Source: Plasmodium brasilianum
Lineage: Eukaryota > Apicomplexa > Aconoidasida > Haemosporida > Plasmodiidae
NCBI RefSeq assembly: GCF_023973825.1
Contig: NC_090124.1
Span: 2,411,501 to 2,475,500, forward strand
Direction of reading: 5' to 3'
Length of the DNA stretch: 64,000 nucleotides
Positions 50,446 to 62,517 of the stretch are shown one piece after another; positions within the stretch are counted from its first letter, which is position 1, and each line of letters starts with the position of its first letter. Below the pieces are notes generated by a model, which had not been told where the DNA came from, did no database searches, and saw only the letters and a program-made list of their open reading frames with translations. The position numbers were made by a program, and so were the translations under genes.

Positions 50446-51411
50446 TATGAATTTTTCTGTAAGCATTTTATTAATACGAAGAGACAACTGTATAATCTTT
50501 AAATATATATTCTTTTTAAACACGGCTATAATTGAAATAATTTCATAGATGCATGTGTGCATATCATATTATGTTTTTACGTAAAGTAAGAAATTATATT
50601 CCTAACCTTTTTATGAATTTGAAAGATTTAAAGATTTGCATTATTTCTTATAAATTGTTGTTTCAGTATAATTAAATATTAATGCTTAGTATATATATTT
50701 CTCCATTAAAATTGATTCTTATATAGAACATATATAATGGAATTAAAACTAGCGTATAATATAAAAAGTAATATAATTTAATGGATGTCCTGTAATAATT
50801 TATATTTTAAATGAAAAATACTTTTGTCCCATTTTTTATCTTATTCTAGTCTAAAATTATTATTTGTATGTATATTGAGATAAATATATAATTAGCTTTG
50901 TACTAAAAATAAATATGTTTTTTTTGTACTTAACGGAGAAAAATAAACGTATTATATAACATTGATATATATATATATATAGATTACATAAATAGTTAGA
51001 GAGTATATTTTTACATAAAATTAGAAACTTTAATAATTTAAACTAAAAATTAAAATTCAAATAATATATTTATAATACAAGAAATATGAAATTTTATGAA
51101 GACAAATTTGTAAAGTGAAATGTAAAAAATACAAATAATTTACATTTTGTATCATTGAATACAGGCATATATTTTTTTACAATTGAACATATAAAATTTT
51201 ATTCACGTTCCAATTATTATAATAAATTTATAAAATTAATTTTTTACAGTTAATACTTTTTTCTAGAAATAGTTTAATTTATCAGATATTTTTATGTATA
51301 TTAATATAAAAAAAATTGTATTATCCAAAGCAGCAAAACAAAATATTAAAAGAATTTTACTATAAATACCAATAAATAAGGAATTATAATATTAAATATT
51401 AACACAAATAA
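50446..51411. other. Spacer between fam-l and the convergent exported-protein pseudogene
   Basis: 3' flank shared with other fam-l copies at its start (TATGAATTTTTCTGTAAG). From about 50.95 kb it matches 21.94-22.30 kb, the left edge of the large duplication. No gene. Confidence 0.6.
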
Positions 51412-52249
51412 TTATGAGGTAATAGGGATAGAGAAAAGTGGTATGCCTGCAATTAAGAGTATAATTATTACTGAAATTAAAGAACACAACGACACCGCCG
51501 CTGACAAAGTAAAAGAGTACATAATTGCAAATCGTAGTGGATGTGTTCGATTAAAATGTAAAATAGTATTAACGTTATCTTCTAAATTAATAGAATTATA
51601 TTTACTGCTTGATCTGATATAGCTTAAAGATGAGTCATTCATTGAGTGAAATTTTTTTAAGGATTTTGGTAGGTCTCTATTTTTCTGAATATCATCATAA
51701 TGTTTTAATGTAAGATATATTTTTTTTTAAATTATGCTTAAAGTTAAAATCTCTATATTTTGGGGTATTTTTACGTTGCATCACATAATTTAGTTCTTCA
51801 TGATAAATATCACTTCATATAGATTCATTGTGTTGTTTTTGAAAAAGGTTTTTATGTCCTAATGCACGTGGTTTTTCTTCAAATACTTCAGTACATTGGT
51901 CTTCTAAATCATTTTTTTTTCTTTTGAAAATTTATATTTATCTTCCACTGATGATCTTGTTTCACTACATAACAATCTGTTAAATTTTACATTTAATATA
52001 TTATTTCGGTTCATTTCCTTGTTCAATGATTTATAATAGTTTGGTGACTAAAAGTAAAAATTCATATTAAAAATTCAAAAAACATATATTTATATAATAA
52101 ATAACCAAAAATTTATTGTAAAATAGAAATATAAATTAAAAAAGAAAAAGAGAAATATTTAAGTATAATAACTGTGATACCTCGTCAGAATATTTGAATG
52201 CCCATATTAGACAAGTAAAAATAAAATCTTTGGTAAAAAAGATTAACAT
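51412..52249 (-). pseudogene. Exported-protein pseudogene, second copy
   Basis: Duplicate of 22357-23197. Exon 1 is 52181-52249 (23 codons, M-L-I-F-F-T-K-D-F-I-F-T-C-L-I-W), donor G|GTATCA, intron 52048-52180. Exon 2 from 52047 gives FNRLLCSETRSS, the export-like motif. The frame then breaks near an A run at about 51915-51925, and the next frame continues with DLEDQCTEVFEEKPRALGH. It hits a TGA just before S-D-I-Y, in the same aligned position as the TAA of the other copy. The C-terminal end at 51412-51642 is open and contains a membrane helix (SLISVIIILLIAGIPLFSI). Not functional. Confidence 0.8.
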
Positions 52250-55200
52250 TTTGTATTTTGTCTTATAAAGAATTTTTTAAAGTTGTTAGCACTTATAAAA
52301 TAATTTACTAAATATATTTGTTATTTTCAAAACGACTGAGTAAATGATTACTTTACAAATTGTCTCAGTTATTTTAAATTTTTTGGATATAACAAGTATT
52401 TATATTTTTTTTTAAATAAATATAGCTTTAGTAGACACTGAAGTACAAGAAAAATGTTACAGTTGAAAAAAAATATATATAAGTTAAAGCTGTATTTAAA
52501 AATATTATTAATGTTATTCAAATGAAACAGATAAAAAAAGTTTTAACAGATATTTTAAGGACAGAATTGTATTAATATCATAATTGAAAATACAAAAATG
52601 TTATTTGCAAAAACAAAAATATGTGTATATATATAAATACAATGAATCAATCAGATATTGCTTTAATGAGGATATAATATAAGATAAATTCTAGTAATAA
52701 AATATGCATTAGTATATATTCAAAATATATATTTAGAAGAATTATATTTTGTTATGTTGTTAAAAAATACATTGTAAAATTTTTTTAGAAATTATATACT
52801 AACTATCCTGTTGTAATTATATTTGAAATTATTTTTGAAAAAAATTATTTATTAAAAAAGGGAAGGAATACGTAGAGTACCAGTAAAAATATAATATATT
52901 ACATTCATTTATGTTATATATAGTATTAGATTTTGTTATAATTTGATCTAGTGTAATTAATAAAAACTAAGGTAACAAAATATAATTATTTAATATATAC
53001 TTATTTATATTTTTATATTATAAATAATATATGAAATTTTTATTTTATATAATAATTTAAGGGCCTGCTCTATTAATACTTTGCAGATAATGTAATTTAT
53101 ATATGAATCCAATAATTCCAGTAATACAGTGATAAAAAGAATATTAAAACCATAAAATTTGAATTTATTATAAGGCATTTTATAAATGTTTCAAACGTAC
53201 AAACAGGATATAATATAATAAGAAAAAGTACGATTAAATTAAACATTGTGTATTAAAACTAATTATTTTTTTGTATTTATTTTAGCATTTTACTGGTTAT
53301 TTTTATATACTATTTTTTTTCTATTTAATAAGGTTATTTGTTATTTGTAAAATAATTTTATTAATATTTTTCAATCCGAATACCATTAGCAAAAACAGTT
53401 AATAAATTAGAATGTAACATTTTTAAAATATATTTCAACAAATTTTTAGAAGAATGATTTTTTATTTTGTAAGATAAAATTAGCTGAAAAAAAGAAAAAT
53501 AAGTAATATTAAAAGTGATTTATTTTGGGTTTATATGAAGTATTTTATTTATTAATATTATTTTTTTCTTTTCATATTCGTTTTTAGCATATCTTAAAAA
53601 TAATTATATTTATGAATTATATGTTTCATATTTAATATAAGTTTTTGCAAAGTTAATGTTAAAAATGATCAAATATAAAAATACTCGTAAATTTAGCGAA
53701 TTCTATTATTATAATATAATGTCATAAGGAAATCATGTAAATAACAACAAGAAAAAAAAAGGGAAAAAAAAAATTGTTAGGTTTGCTTTATATGTTTACC
53801 TTATACGTTAATTTATAATTAAAATATATAATGAAAACGAAATATTTGGTAATGTTAATACCAAACCTCATTCGTTCATTTGTAAAGAAAAAATTTATTG
53901 GGAAAAAATTCATCTTTGAATTTAAGTAAATAAAATGAAAAAAAGAATAATAATGTTTATGGTTAATTTTTTAATTATTCACTTAATATTTTATTTTATT
54001 AGCTCTATGAACTTGTTAATTATATAGTAATTAATTTGATATTGAAAGAAAATATATTACAAGGTTTCATGAATATATATATATTTTTTTATTTATGAAT
54101 ACAAAATATAAAATAAAATAAAAAATTAAATACCAAAATGGATGCATGCATACTTTATTTCTAATATTTGAATCTAAAAAGAAAGCTTTACTTTTGGTTA
54201 TGATATTTAATGTGTACAAAATAAAAATTTTTGATGTCTGTTAAAAAATTAAATTTAATTTGTTATTCATATATTATATAAAAATGTTAGTATTCCATAT
54301 AATTTTTATAATGTGAATGCGTAAAAAAATTTATTATATTATTTTGATTCATTACACATTTTGTATACAATGGAATCATAAAATTATTTTATAATTATAA
54401 TATATATCAGTAGAATTAGTGATATTGTGGTATTTCAAAAAATAATAATATTATTCAGGAATAAAAAAAAAGATATGAAAATAAAGATTTAAATATATAT
54501 TTTTTTAAATTTTAATAAAATATTTTATTATATATGTTTTATATTTTTTATGTATAACTGATGGTAATTTTTTTATTGCTAATATTATTTTTTATAAAAA
54601 TAATAGCCTTTTTAGTAAAATGTTGAATTGGTTGCTGTTACAAGTAAATAATATGTATAGATTATACTATATTGACATTGAATAATTAAATCTATAAGAA
54701 TATATTACTATATCGTTATTGTATTTGTCTTATAGTTTAACTTATCATCCAATACACAATGTTTACATCTATATAAATATATATATATAGTTCAGTAAAT
54801 AATTTCGATAAATTAAATATAATGAGTAAAATGTTATAAGAGATTATATGAAAACTTCTAATTATATAGAAATATAAACAATCTAAGGAATAATTTATTC
54901 CGTAATAAATTTATGATTACTATGTAAAAATGGTGAGAAAAATAAAATTAAGTTCTTCTGTATAATAAAAATTTATTAATTTGTTCTTTTTGTATAAACT
55001 TGTCACTGTTACAATAATAGGATATAATTACAATATGCATATTTTTCCTTTTTTCATTTTATTTACCTTTTTTGCTGTTATTTGTTTCATTCTTTTAATT
55101 AAGATTTTCTTATTATAAGGTAAAACACATTCTGAATTAATATAATATATTTTTAAGTCTTATTTTTAGTTACTGATAAGTAAAACTATAAACCATAAGA

Positions 55201-55299
55201 AACAAAGAGGTACTTCTTTGAATTACAAAACTGAAGTATTATTAGCATAATACATGATAGAAAATGAATAAAAAATGTAACTTTGTAAAAGAAGGTGCC
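52250..55299. other. Intergenic, counterpart of 23.2-26.2 kb
   Basis: Matches the other block at 53.04-53.28 kb and 55.0-55.15 kb. A minus-strand reading from about 53252 starts M-F-N-L-I-V-L-F-L-I-I-L-Y and is short; it is conserved in position with 24150 but broken there. No gene can be supported. Confidence 0.5.
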
Positions 55300-55700
55300 A
55301 ACAAATGATGAACAAGGAAATAAAAAAAAGGAAGAAAAAGAGGTAATACGAAAGTAGAATAAACTTAAGTTAGACAAAATTAAAGAAAATACAAGAACTA
55401 ATCGAATTAAAAGGTATAAGGAATAACTTAAACCAAAATACAAAGAATTAAAACATACATTAACTACCGTAAAGGGAATAAATTTATTATTAAAAAAAAG
55501 GTTCTACGTCAAAGTCTATTAAAAAAAGTAGTAAATGTATTTTGAAAATTGTGTGCTGAATATTCTATGATATATAGTTGCAAATATAAAAAAACGAAAT
55601 TTAATTCAAATATTTATAATAAAATACATTAATACAATTTGTGAATATTACTTTCCTCACTACTTTTGAAATTATTAATTTTGTTTCTTTGTTTCATAAA
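55300..55700 (+). pseudogene. Probable fam-m-like pseudogene, second copy
   Basis: Counterpart of 26263-26760 at about 29 kb distance. Lysine-rich text (AAGGAAGAAAAAGAGG) and the later AAAGGGAATAA.TTTATT string align with the first copy (AAAGGGAATAAGTTTATT), but every frame is cut by stops every few codons and the membrane part is barely recognisable. The opposite-strand ORF 55186-55443 is its shadow. Confidence 0.4.
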
Positions 55701-58090
55701 TTAAGTTTATGAAATTTGAATATTCGCTAGTACATATAAGTATTATTTACCTATCTTTACATAGACACCCTAAAATATGATGTATTATCAAAAAGAATAG
55801 TAAGCGCTACTTTTAAGCATAGTATTTTTACGCAAAAGATATTTATTACAGAGTTTAACAAACTTATTGCATTTTTAGTAATAATACGTTCTTAAGAAAT
55901 ATTGAGGAAAAATGTAATCACTAAGAAATCTCCACTATAAACTTAAATATTTTTATGTCATAAGAAGTTTAATATATATCTTAAATTTTATTAGAATTTG
56001 GATATATTTTCTTCCAAAATTTTTTATATAGCATTTTATTCAAATGTCTATATGTTCATATTTAATATATATCTATGTATTCATGCATTTAACAATACTA
56101 ATTATTTATGATATATATATTTACTTAAAAACAACTTAAATATTTCAAGAATAAATTCAAAATACTTACATACGATACTTTGTTTGGATTGTTATGTATA
56201 GTTAATGTAGAATGACGTGAATATTTTTATTACATATAAAATTCAAAAAACTGTTTAGGGAAAAATGAATAATCGTAAAAATAACAATTTTAATTAGTTA
56301 CTTGAGAATCTAGAAAATTTTTATTAAATAAGAAGATATAAGTTTACATAATTTGTATCATTATGTATTCCTTTTAATATACAGAACTAGTCATTAAGAT
56401 ACACTTTTATATTTCTTTATATAAAAAAAAATTTGTAATATACGAAAAAATAAGGGAGAGTGAATTGAATATTGTATAGTTATGAAACGATTATCTATCC
56501 AAATACTTTTTAATCATACGTATAACATATATAAATATATATCATATACACATATGAAAGTATGAAATATAAAATTATCTCATTCTAATTCAATTACACA
56601 TGGTAATAATAATGATATAGTATAAACAAAAATATAATATGTTTTTTATGTAAATTTATTATTTATTTTTTAGAACAGTAATTTAATTCTCCAAATTAAT
56701 ATGAGTTTATTAGTGCATAATAAAAATAATATATACAATATAAATATTTTTATAATTATCGCAGTTAACTGAGACAAATAATAAGATAAAAAAACAAATG
56801 AAATATAAATATGTTTTCTTTTATAAGGTCGTTTTGTAAAAAATCCGATTTATTTAATTCAGAGTATATGTATAAATTTTTTAATATAATATCTAGCTTA
56901 TGAAGTAATTATTTATAAACAAATAAAAAATAAATATATGGTTCTCTCAATTATAAATTTTTCAAGAAAAGAAATTATATATTAAATATTTTACTTAATT
57001 TTATTATATAAAAGTTCTCACATTTCGTAGCGATATTAATTTATATTGCAACTAATTTTAGCTAAATTTATTTTAACTTTTCATAATTATTAAAGTTGTT
57101 TGTTTACGAATTTTATTTTTACATTTTTATTTTTTTTATATTATTTATATTTCTATGAAATCCATAAATTTTTTTATTTTTACGATAAAAAAAGAAAATA
57201 AGGAATAAACTAAATTATTAATTTCAAAAAATTAACTTTTAGTAATAATAAATAAAATATATTTATATAAATTATACAATAATTATAAGGTTCTATTTAT
57301 AATTATTAGTTAAAAAATTATGTAACTGTTCATTTGTATTTCTCTTTTTAAAATATAAAAATTTTTTAAGTGTTTTAAATTCAAGAATACAGAATTTATA
57401 TAATAGTGCACAAGTATTCTTCATATCAGAGGTATATTTTATATTCATTATAATTTGCGCAATATTGAAAAATTGTATATTATTTTTATTTTTTTTTTCA
57501 CTTCGTATAATTGGTATTAAATGTCATATAGCAGTTTAAGTTTTTTAATTATTATATAATGTATAAAAATTATAAGTGCTCGGAGATACATTTTCTAACA
57601 GGAAAATAAGAAAACAATTAATAGCAATATTCCTAATGAACATGTCAGTTTGAGCACTCATTTAATATATGTATTTTCTATTTTAAATATAAAATAAAAT
57701 CATTAAACATTAAAAGATCAATTTTATTTTATTTCAAAACGGTACAAATAGCTAAATTTATTATTGTTTTATCAGGTATTATAAATATATATGTTTCAAA
57801 CATTTATTAACAATATGTACTATACCAAAACGTATTGTAAAAATGTTACTTTTTCTAAAAGTAACAATATTGAAAATATTTATTAATATATTTTCAAAAT
57901 TATTTATTACTTTTTAATATTTACATTTGTATTTTATTTTTTAATGTTTAATATATATTTAAAAGAAAAAAAAAAAAAATTATAATTTAAATGACCTTAT
58001 ACTTTTATTAGAATCTTATGAAAATTCGATGAATTTTTTTACTAGTATAATGAAGATATAAAGTTAAATAATTGCAACATTAACGGAAAA
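55701..58090. other. Intergenic, no gene
   Basis: AT-rich spacer. Around 56.9 kb it matches 27.9 kb. Beyond about 57.4 kb no partner in the first block was found, so this may be where the extra DNA of the second block begins. Confidence 0.45.
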
Positions 58091-58900
58091 ATGAAATTTT
58101 TTATTTTAGTTAAAACTCCTATATTTCTTCTAGATACTTAATTATGTTTTAATTACTATTATGTGGTATAATAATATCATCTGTGTAAATGCGCTTAATA
58201 TTCATTACTGCTTCATATTATGTATATATATAATAAAAATAATAACAGCACCTTAAAGAGTACATATACATGTCACATCATAAATAATTAAACAATTTTA
58301 TTTTCATTGTAGCAAGCTTTGATGAATCTATAGATAATATGTAAAGTACCGTAGAGCTTTATATTAAAAAAGTGATATTTTGTTATCAGAAGGTGAGTAA
58401 ACAAAAAATGTAGAATTTTAAGGCATGTTATTTGGAGATAGAAATTATCATTCAGAAAATGAGGACAATAAAGACAAGTAAGAATTTTATAGAAAATGAG
58501 AATCCATGAAAAAAAAATAATACAAGTGCTTCATCCAAATGTTTAGTCAATAAATTCACATCAGTTACATGAAGATCATTTGCAGATGTAGATTATTTCT
58601 TTGAAAAAATATTATATAGGGTATTTAGTACTATATATAATTACAGGAGATGTATGTATTCTATCCATATGAAAGGTTCAAAATGTTCAACATATAAAAG
58701 AAAAACCTTAATATTTGTACTACCTGTAATACCTTTTGAAAAAGTACTTTCATTATTTATTTTATGTTCTTATTATGAAAACATTTTTTCAGGTAATGAA
58801 GAAATGGTCCTTGATTTATAAGAATTTATGAAATATCATGATCATTACGTTTTATATTTGTTAGATTTTTTGAGTATTTCAATGGTTATTTAAATTCTTG
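58091..58900 (+). pseudogene. Exported-protein pseudogene of a further family
   Basis: Exon 1 at 58091-58165 reads M-K-F-F-I-L-V-K-T-P-I-F-L-L, a typical exported-protein signal sequence, interrupted by TAA and ending at a GTATAA donor. Exon 2 begins near 58313 after a CATTGTAG acceptor. Stops follow, but about 58575-58790 is open and reads FADVDYFFEKILYRVFSTIY with a basic segment and then a hydrophobic helix (TLIFVLPVIPFEKVLSLF). This V-D-x-F-F-E-K core followed by a basic tract and helix is what I recall from proteins annotated only as Plasmodium exported protein in P. vivax and P. malariae. It has no counterpart in the first duplicated block. Confidence 0.6.
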
Positions 58901-61631
58901 TAAAATTCATGAAATATGAAATTGACATTGGAGCAATGTACTTTAAACGCTGATATTATAGATTTATTAGCTTTAGAAAAAACTTTTCTTGAATAACTGA
59001 TAAAGATTTACTTTATGCTTAATGATATTATTTTCTCAGAAAAAATGTCTTCTTGTATGAATATAAATTTAATCATGTTTCATAGATATTTTACTAATAT
59101 GTATAGATTCACAAAAGTAAAAATGTATATATTAAATATTTATTTCAGTTCACATGGTTCTATGTTTTTTATATTAATATTATGTATTATTATGAGATAA
59201 TTTATTATTCTCTCTTATTATTCTTATGTATATGTATTTTTTGTATCATTGTAATATTTCATACATATTGTTAAATATTTGTATCTACAGTAAGAGATAT
59301 ATTGAGAAAATTAAGCGTATATAAGTTTTTATGTAATTTTTTTTCATAAAATATATGAGTTCATTTTATCTGATATACAAAATTGCACTTAGTACAAATC
59401 CCATCAATCAGTGAGGAAACATAGATTTTTAACATTCTTAAGTTTTTTTGTTTTTTTTATGTATATATGTGATTATTTCAAAAATTTGTTAAGCAAATTT
59501 ATTATATATTCGTTTTAATATAAATGTATATTGTTGCTTTTCATATAATAAAACTGAAACTACATGATTTATTTTTTGTCAGTATATATATTTTATAGAT
59601 TATTAACAAAAGATTTTTAGAAATAAATTATTATGGGAGTAATATGCTTCTAAGTTTATTCTATAGATGAATATTTTTAGTGGATTTTCCCATTTTATGT
59701 ATACCATTGGATTAAATTATCAATATAAAATAATAATATTTTTCTTTTAAAAATTAATTCATAGTAGCTCATTAACAATTTTAGAATATATAAATTCGTA
59801 TGAATTTATGAAGGATTTAAAATACTTGTATCATTATATAACTTGCATGATGATTGGATATAAAACTGATTCATAAGATTTACTTAGATTTCTATAATAA
59901 AAGAAATTTATTAAAATTTATTATATTTTTATGTTTTTAATAGTATTAAAGATATTTGTTTTGTTCGAATATGAATCTATCATTATTACTTTTTGTAGAA
60001 GTATTACTCGTTTTGTTCAGTGTTAAACAGTAAGTACTTTATAATAGTTAATAATATAGATATAATAAAATTTAATTAAAAATTAAATAATATGTAAATT
60101 TATTTTAAATGAATTTTTTTCTTACTATCATTATATATATATTATCATTTATCTATTTGTGGTACTTTCTAATTTACTTCTGCACATTTGTTCACAACAG
60201 AAAACGTGCGTTCATAAATATATGCAAAATGATATAGGTTTTACACCAATGCCTTTGAATATTATTAAATTTATTTAGTGCTTTTTTTAATAATTTAATG
60301 TTAAAAAAAAAAAATCTAAGTTATACGTATACCTTAATTAAAATATAATTATGTTTTTATCAAATCTATAGGATTCAATATATTTTAATTAAAATATTAA
60401 GACATAATTTGAGTAAAAAGCTTAATTATTTAAGGATAATATATATTATTTTTTGTAAAATTTATATTTAAGCTTTTTAAATGTTATAACATTAATTTTT
60501 TTTAAAGTGCTATAATGTAAATTCAGATATCACCCATATATTTATATTAATAGCTTTTTACTTATTATAGATAGGTGGATTTATAAGGGTATTCCTTAAG
60601 ATATAAAACAGATTATATATTCCTATTTTCTGTTGATATAGAGTTGGATCTTGAAAATTTAGGATGATATATGGATAAACGTGTATAAAAAATTCATCAC
60701 CCTGCTAAAAAAAATTTTATTATGTTCTTTTATATTATAATTTTTTTTATTATATTACTTTTAAATATATATGTTTAATTAAAGGGAAAAAAAATTTATT
60801 TCAAAAATTTAAGTATATGTCAATTGTAAAAAATGATTTAACTTAAACTTAATTAAAAATAATAATTTGAAAAAAATTGCTATTCAATAAAATATCAGTT
60901 ATTTTTCTTTAAAATATATATTTTTTCCATAGATTAGGTAGTATATAATTAATTTCATTTTTTATATATATTATGGTCTATAAAATACTGTACTGATTAA
61001 GCAGTAACTAAATCATATGTTATATTTGACACAATATGTAATGTTGTTTATTTTATTTATTTTAACAGTTATCTTAATTATATTATTAATATTGTTAGAA
61101 ATGATAAGTTCTAAAATATATCGTTAATGAAATTATTATTATTAATAGGATGAAATCCTTAAAATTAGTAATTCTTATTATAATATGTAGTGTATTATAT
61201 ATACATTCTATACCAACTATATATTCTATATAAGTTCAACATTTCTATATATTAACGGAACATGTATTTTTCTTTTAACTTTATTCTAAAAAGAATTAAA
61301 AAAAAAATTATTTAATTGATGCAATACAATAAATAATTAATTAATATATTTTCCATATTTATGAATGTGTTCAAGTTTTTTTATTTAAGAGGATGTTAAA
61401 TTTTTTTTCAATAAATTTAATATAAAATTTTTAAAGTATAATTTTTCTATTATTTCTTTTTGTAAATGTAATATTCATTATAGTTATATGTATTCTATTA
61501 AGCATCATGTAGCAATATAAAAATTTTTTTTTTAAGTATATATAGTATACATTATATTTTAAAGTATATTATAATATTATTATTTTTTTCTTTAATATAT
61601 AAATTAGAATATTAATTAATCATATAATAGA
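58901..61631. other. Intergenic, no gene
   Basis: The ORF 59015-59200 is hydrophobic and unrecognised. From about 60.8 kb the text matches 28.15-28.5 kb upstream of the other fam-l relic. Confidence 0.5.
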
Positions 61632-62517
61632 ATGAATAATTAAGCTAATATTATTTATTAAAAACGCTTCGTTTATCCCTTTAACATGAATATGTTATTT
61701 AACAATGATATAGTATGATAATATTTTTTAAAGATATTTGTATTTATTTTATTCTCAGTTTTTTATAATAATTAATTTGTTTTTCACTATTAGATTTTAC
61801 ATTATACTAAATGGAAAATATTTACATTTCTTTTTCTTTTAGAGGTTATATAACAAATTGATGAATGGGAACTTAGATCTTGATAAAAAGTCATATACAA
61901 GAAATTATCGATTGCTCGTATTATATAAACAGGATAAGTATTCTAATATTGTAGGGTTAAAAGATGATACACCAAATAATGTAAAAGGCAAAAGAAAAAA
62001 TATATATAATAATGAAAAAGGGGCCAAAGTGATAAAAAAACAATCTAATAGGTGCATATTACATAAGGCGCAATGCTATACAGAAGTCATTGATTAAAAA
62101 AACGCAATTTTTGATGGAAAACATTTCCATTTTGAAAAAAAATGGATTAAAAAAAAAGATTATCAGAATTTCCTTGAAGAAAATAGGAGAATTTGTGATA
62201 TAGATTTAAAAAAAATAAAATTCAAAAATTATGGATATAAAATTGCTATGTTTGTTATTTTTTACTTGCTTGCAATAGGAATATACGTATTATCAGGATA
62301 AAAATCTTTGAGCACTGCATGGAAAAATCTTGAAGAGGGTAATATATTGAAAACTTTGTATGACTTTGTGGATAAGTGGGGAACAGATGTAAGGGCCTAT
62401 ATATTTTTAGCATTATTCAATGTACTTATTGTTATATTGATTATTGTGCTTGTAATAGGAATTTGTAAGGTTTTAAGAAATAATGAAAAATATAATAAAA
62501 TTAAGTTAATGACTTAG
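61632..62517 (+). pseudogene. fam-l: fam-l pseudogene with two stops in exon 2
   Basis: Same exon layout as the intact copy. Exon 1 is 61632-61712 (27 codons, containing two TAA and no longer hydrophobic enough for a signal), intron 61713-61842 (donor GTATGA, acceptor TTTTAG), and exon 2 is 61843-62517. Exon 2 carries NYRLLVLYKQDKYSNIVGLK, where the PEXEL glutamate is replaced (RLLVL), then the family core FHFEKKWIKKKDYQNF, a first helix, a linker and a second helix (ALFNVLIVILIIVLVIGICK). TAA at 62095-62097 and 62299-62301 interrupt it without any frameshift. The reading frame is otherwise kept over 225 codons, so the death of this copy is fairly recent, yet its signal exon is badly decayed. 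Confidence 0.88.

Noticed and set aside
55186..55443. Minus-strand ORF of 85 codons
   Set aside because: Antisense to the Lys-rich fam-m-like relic, so hydrophobicity is a complement effect.
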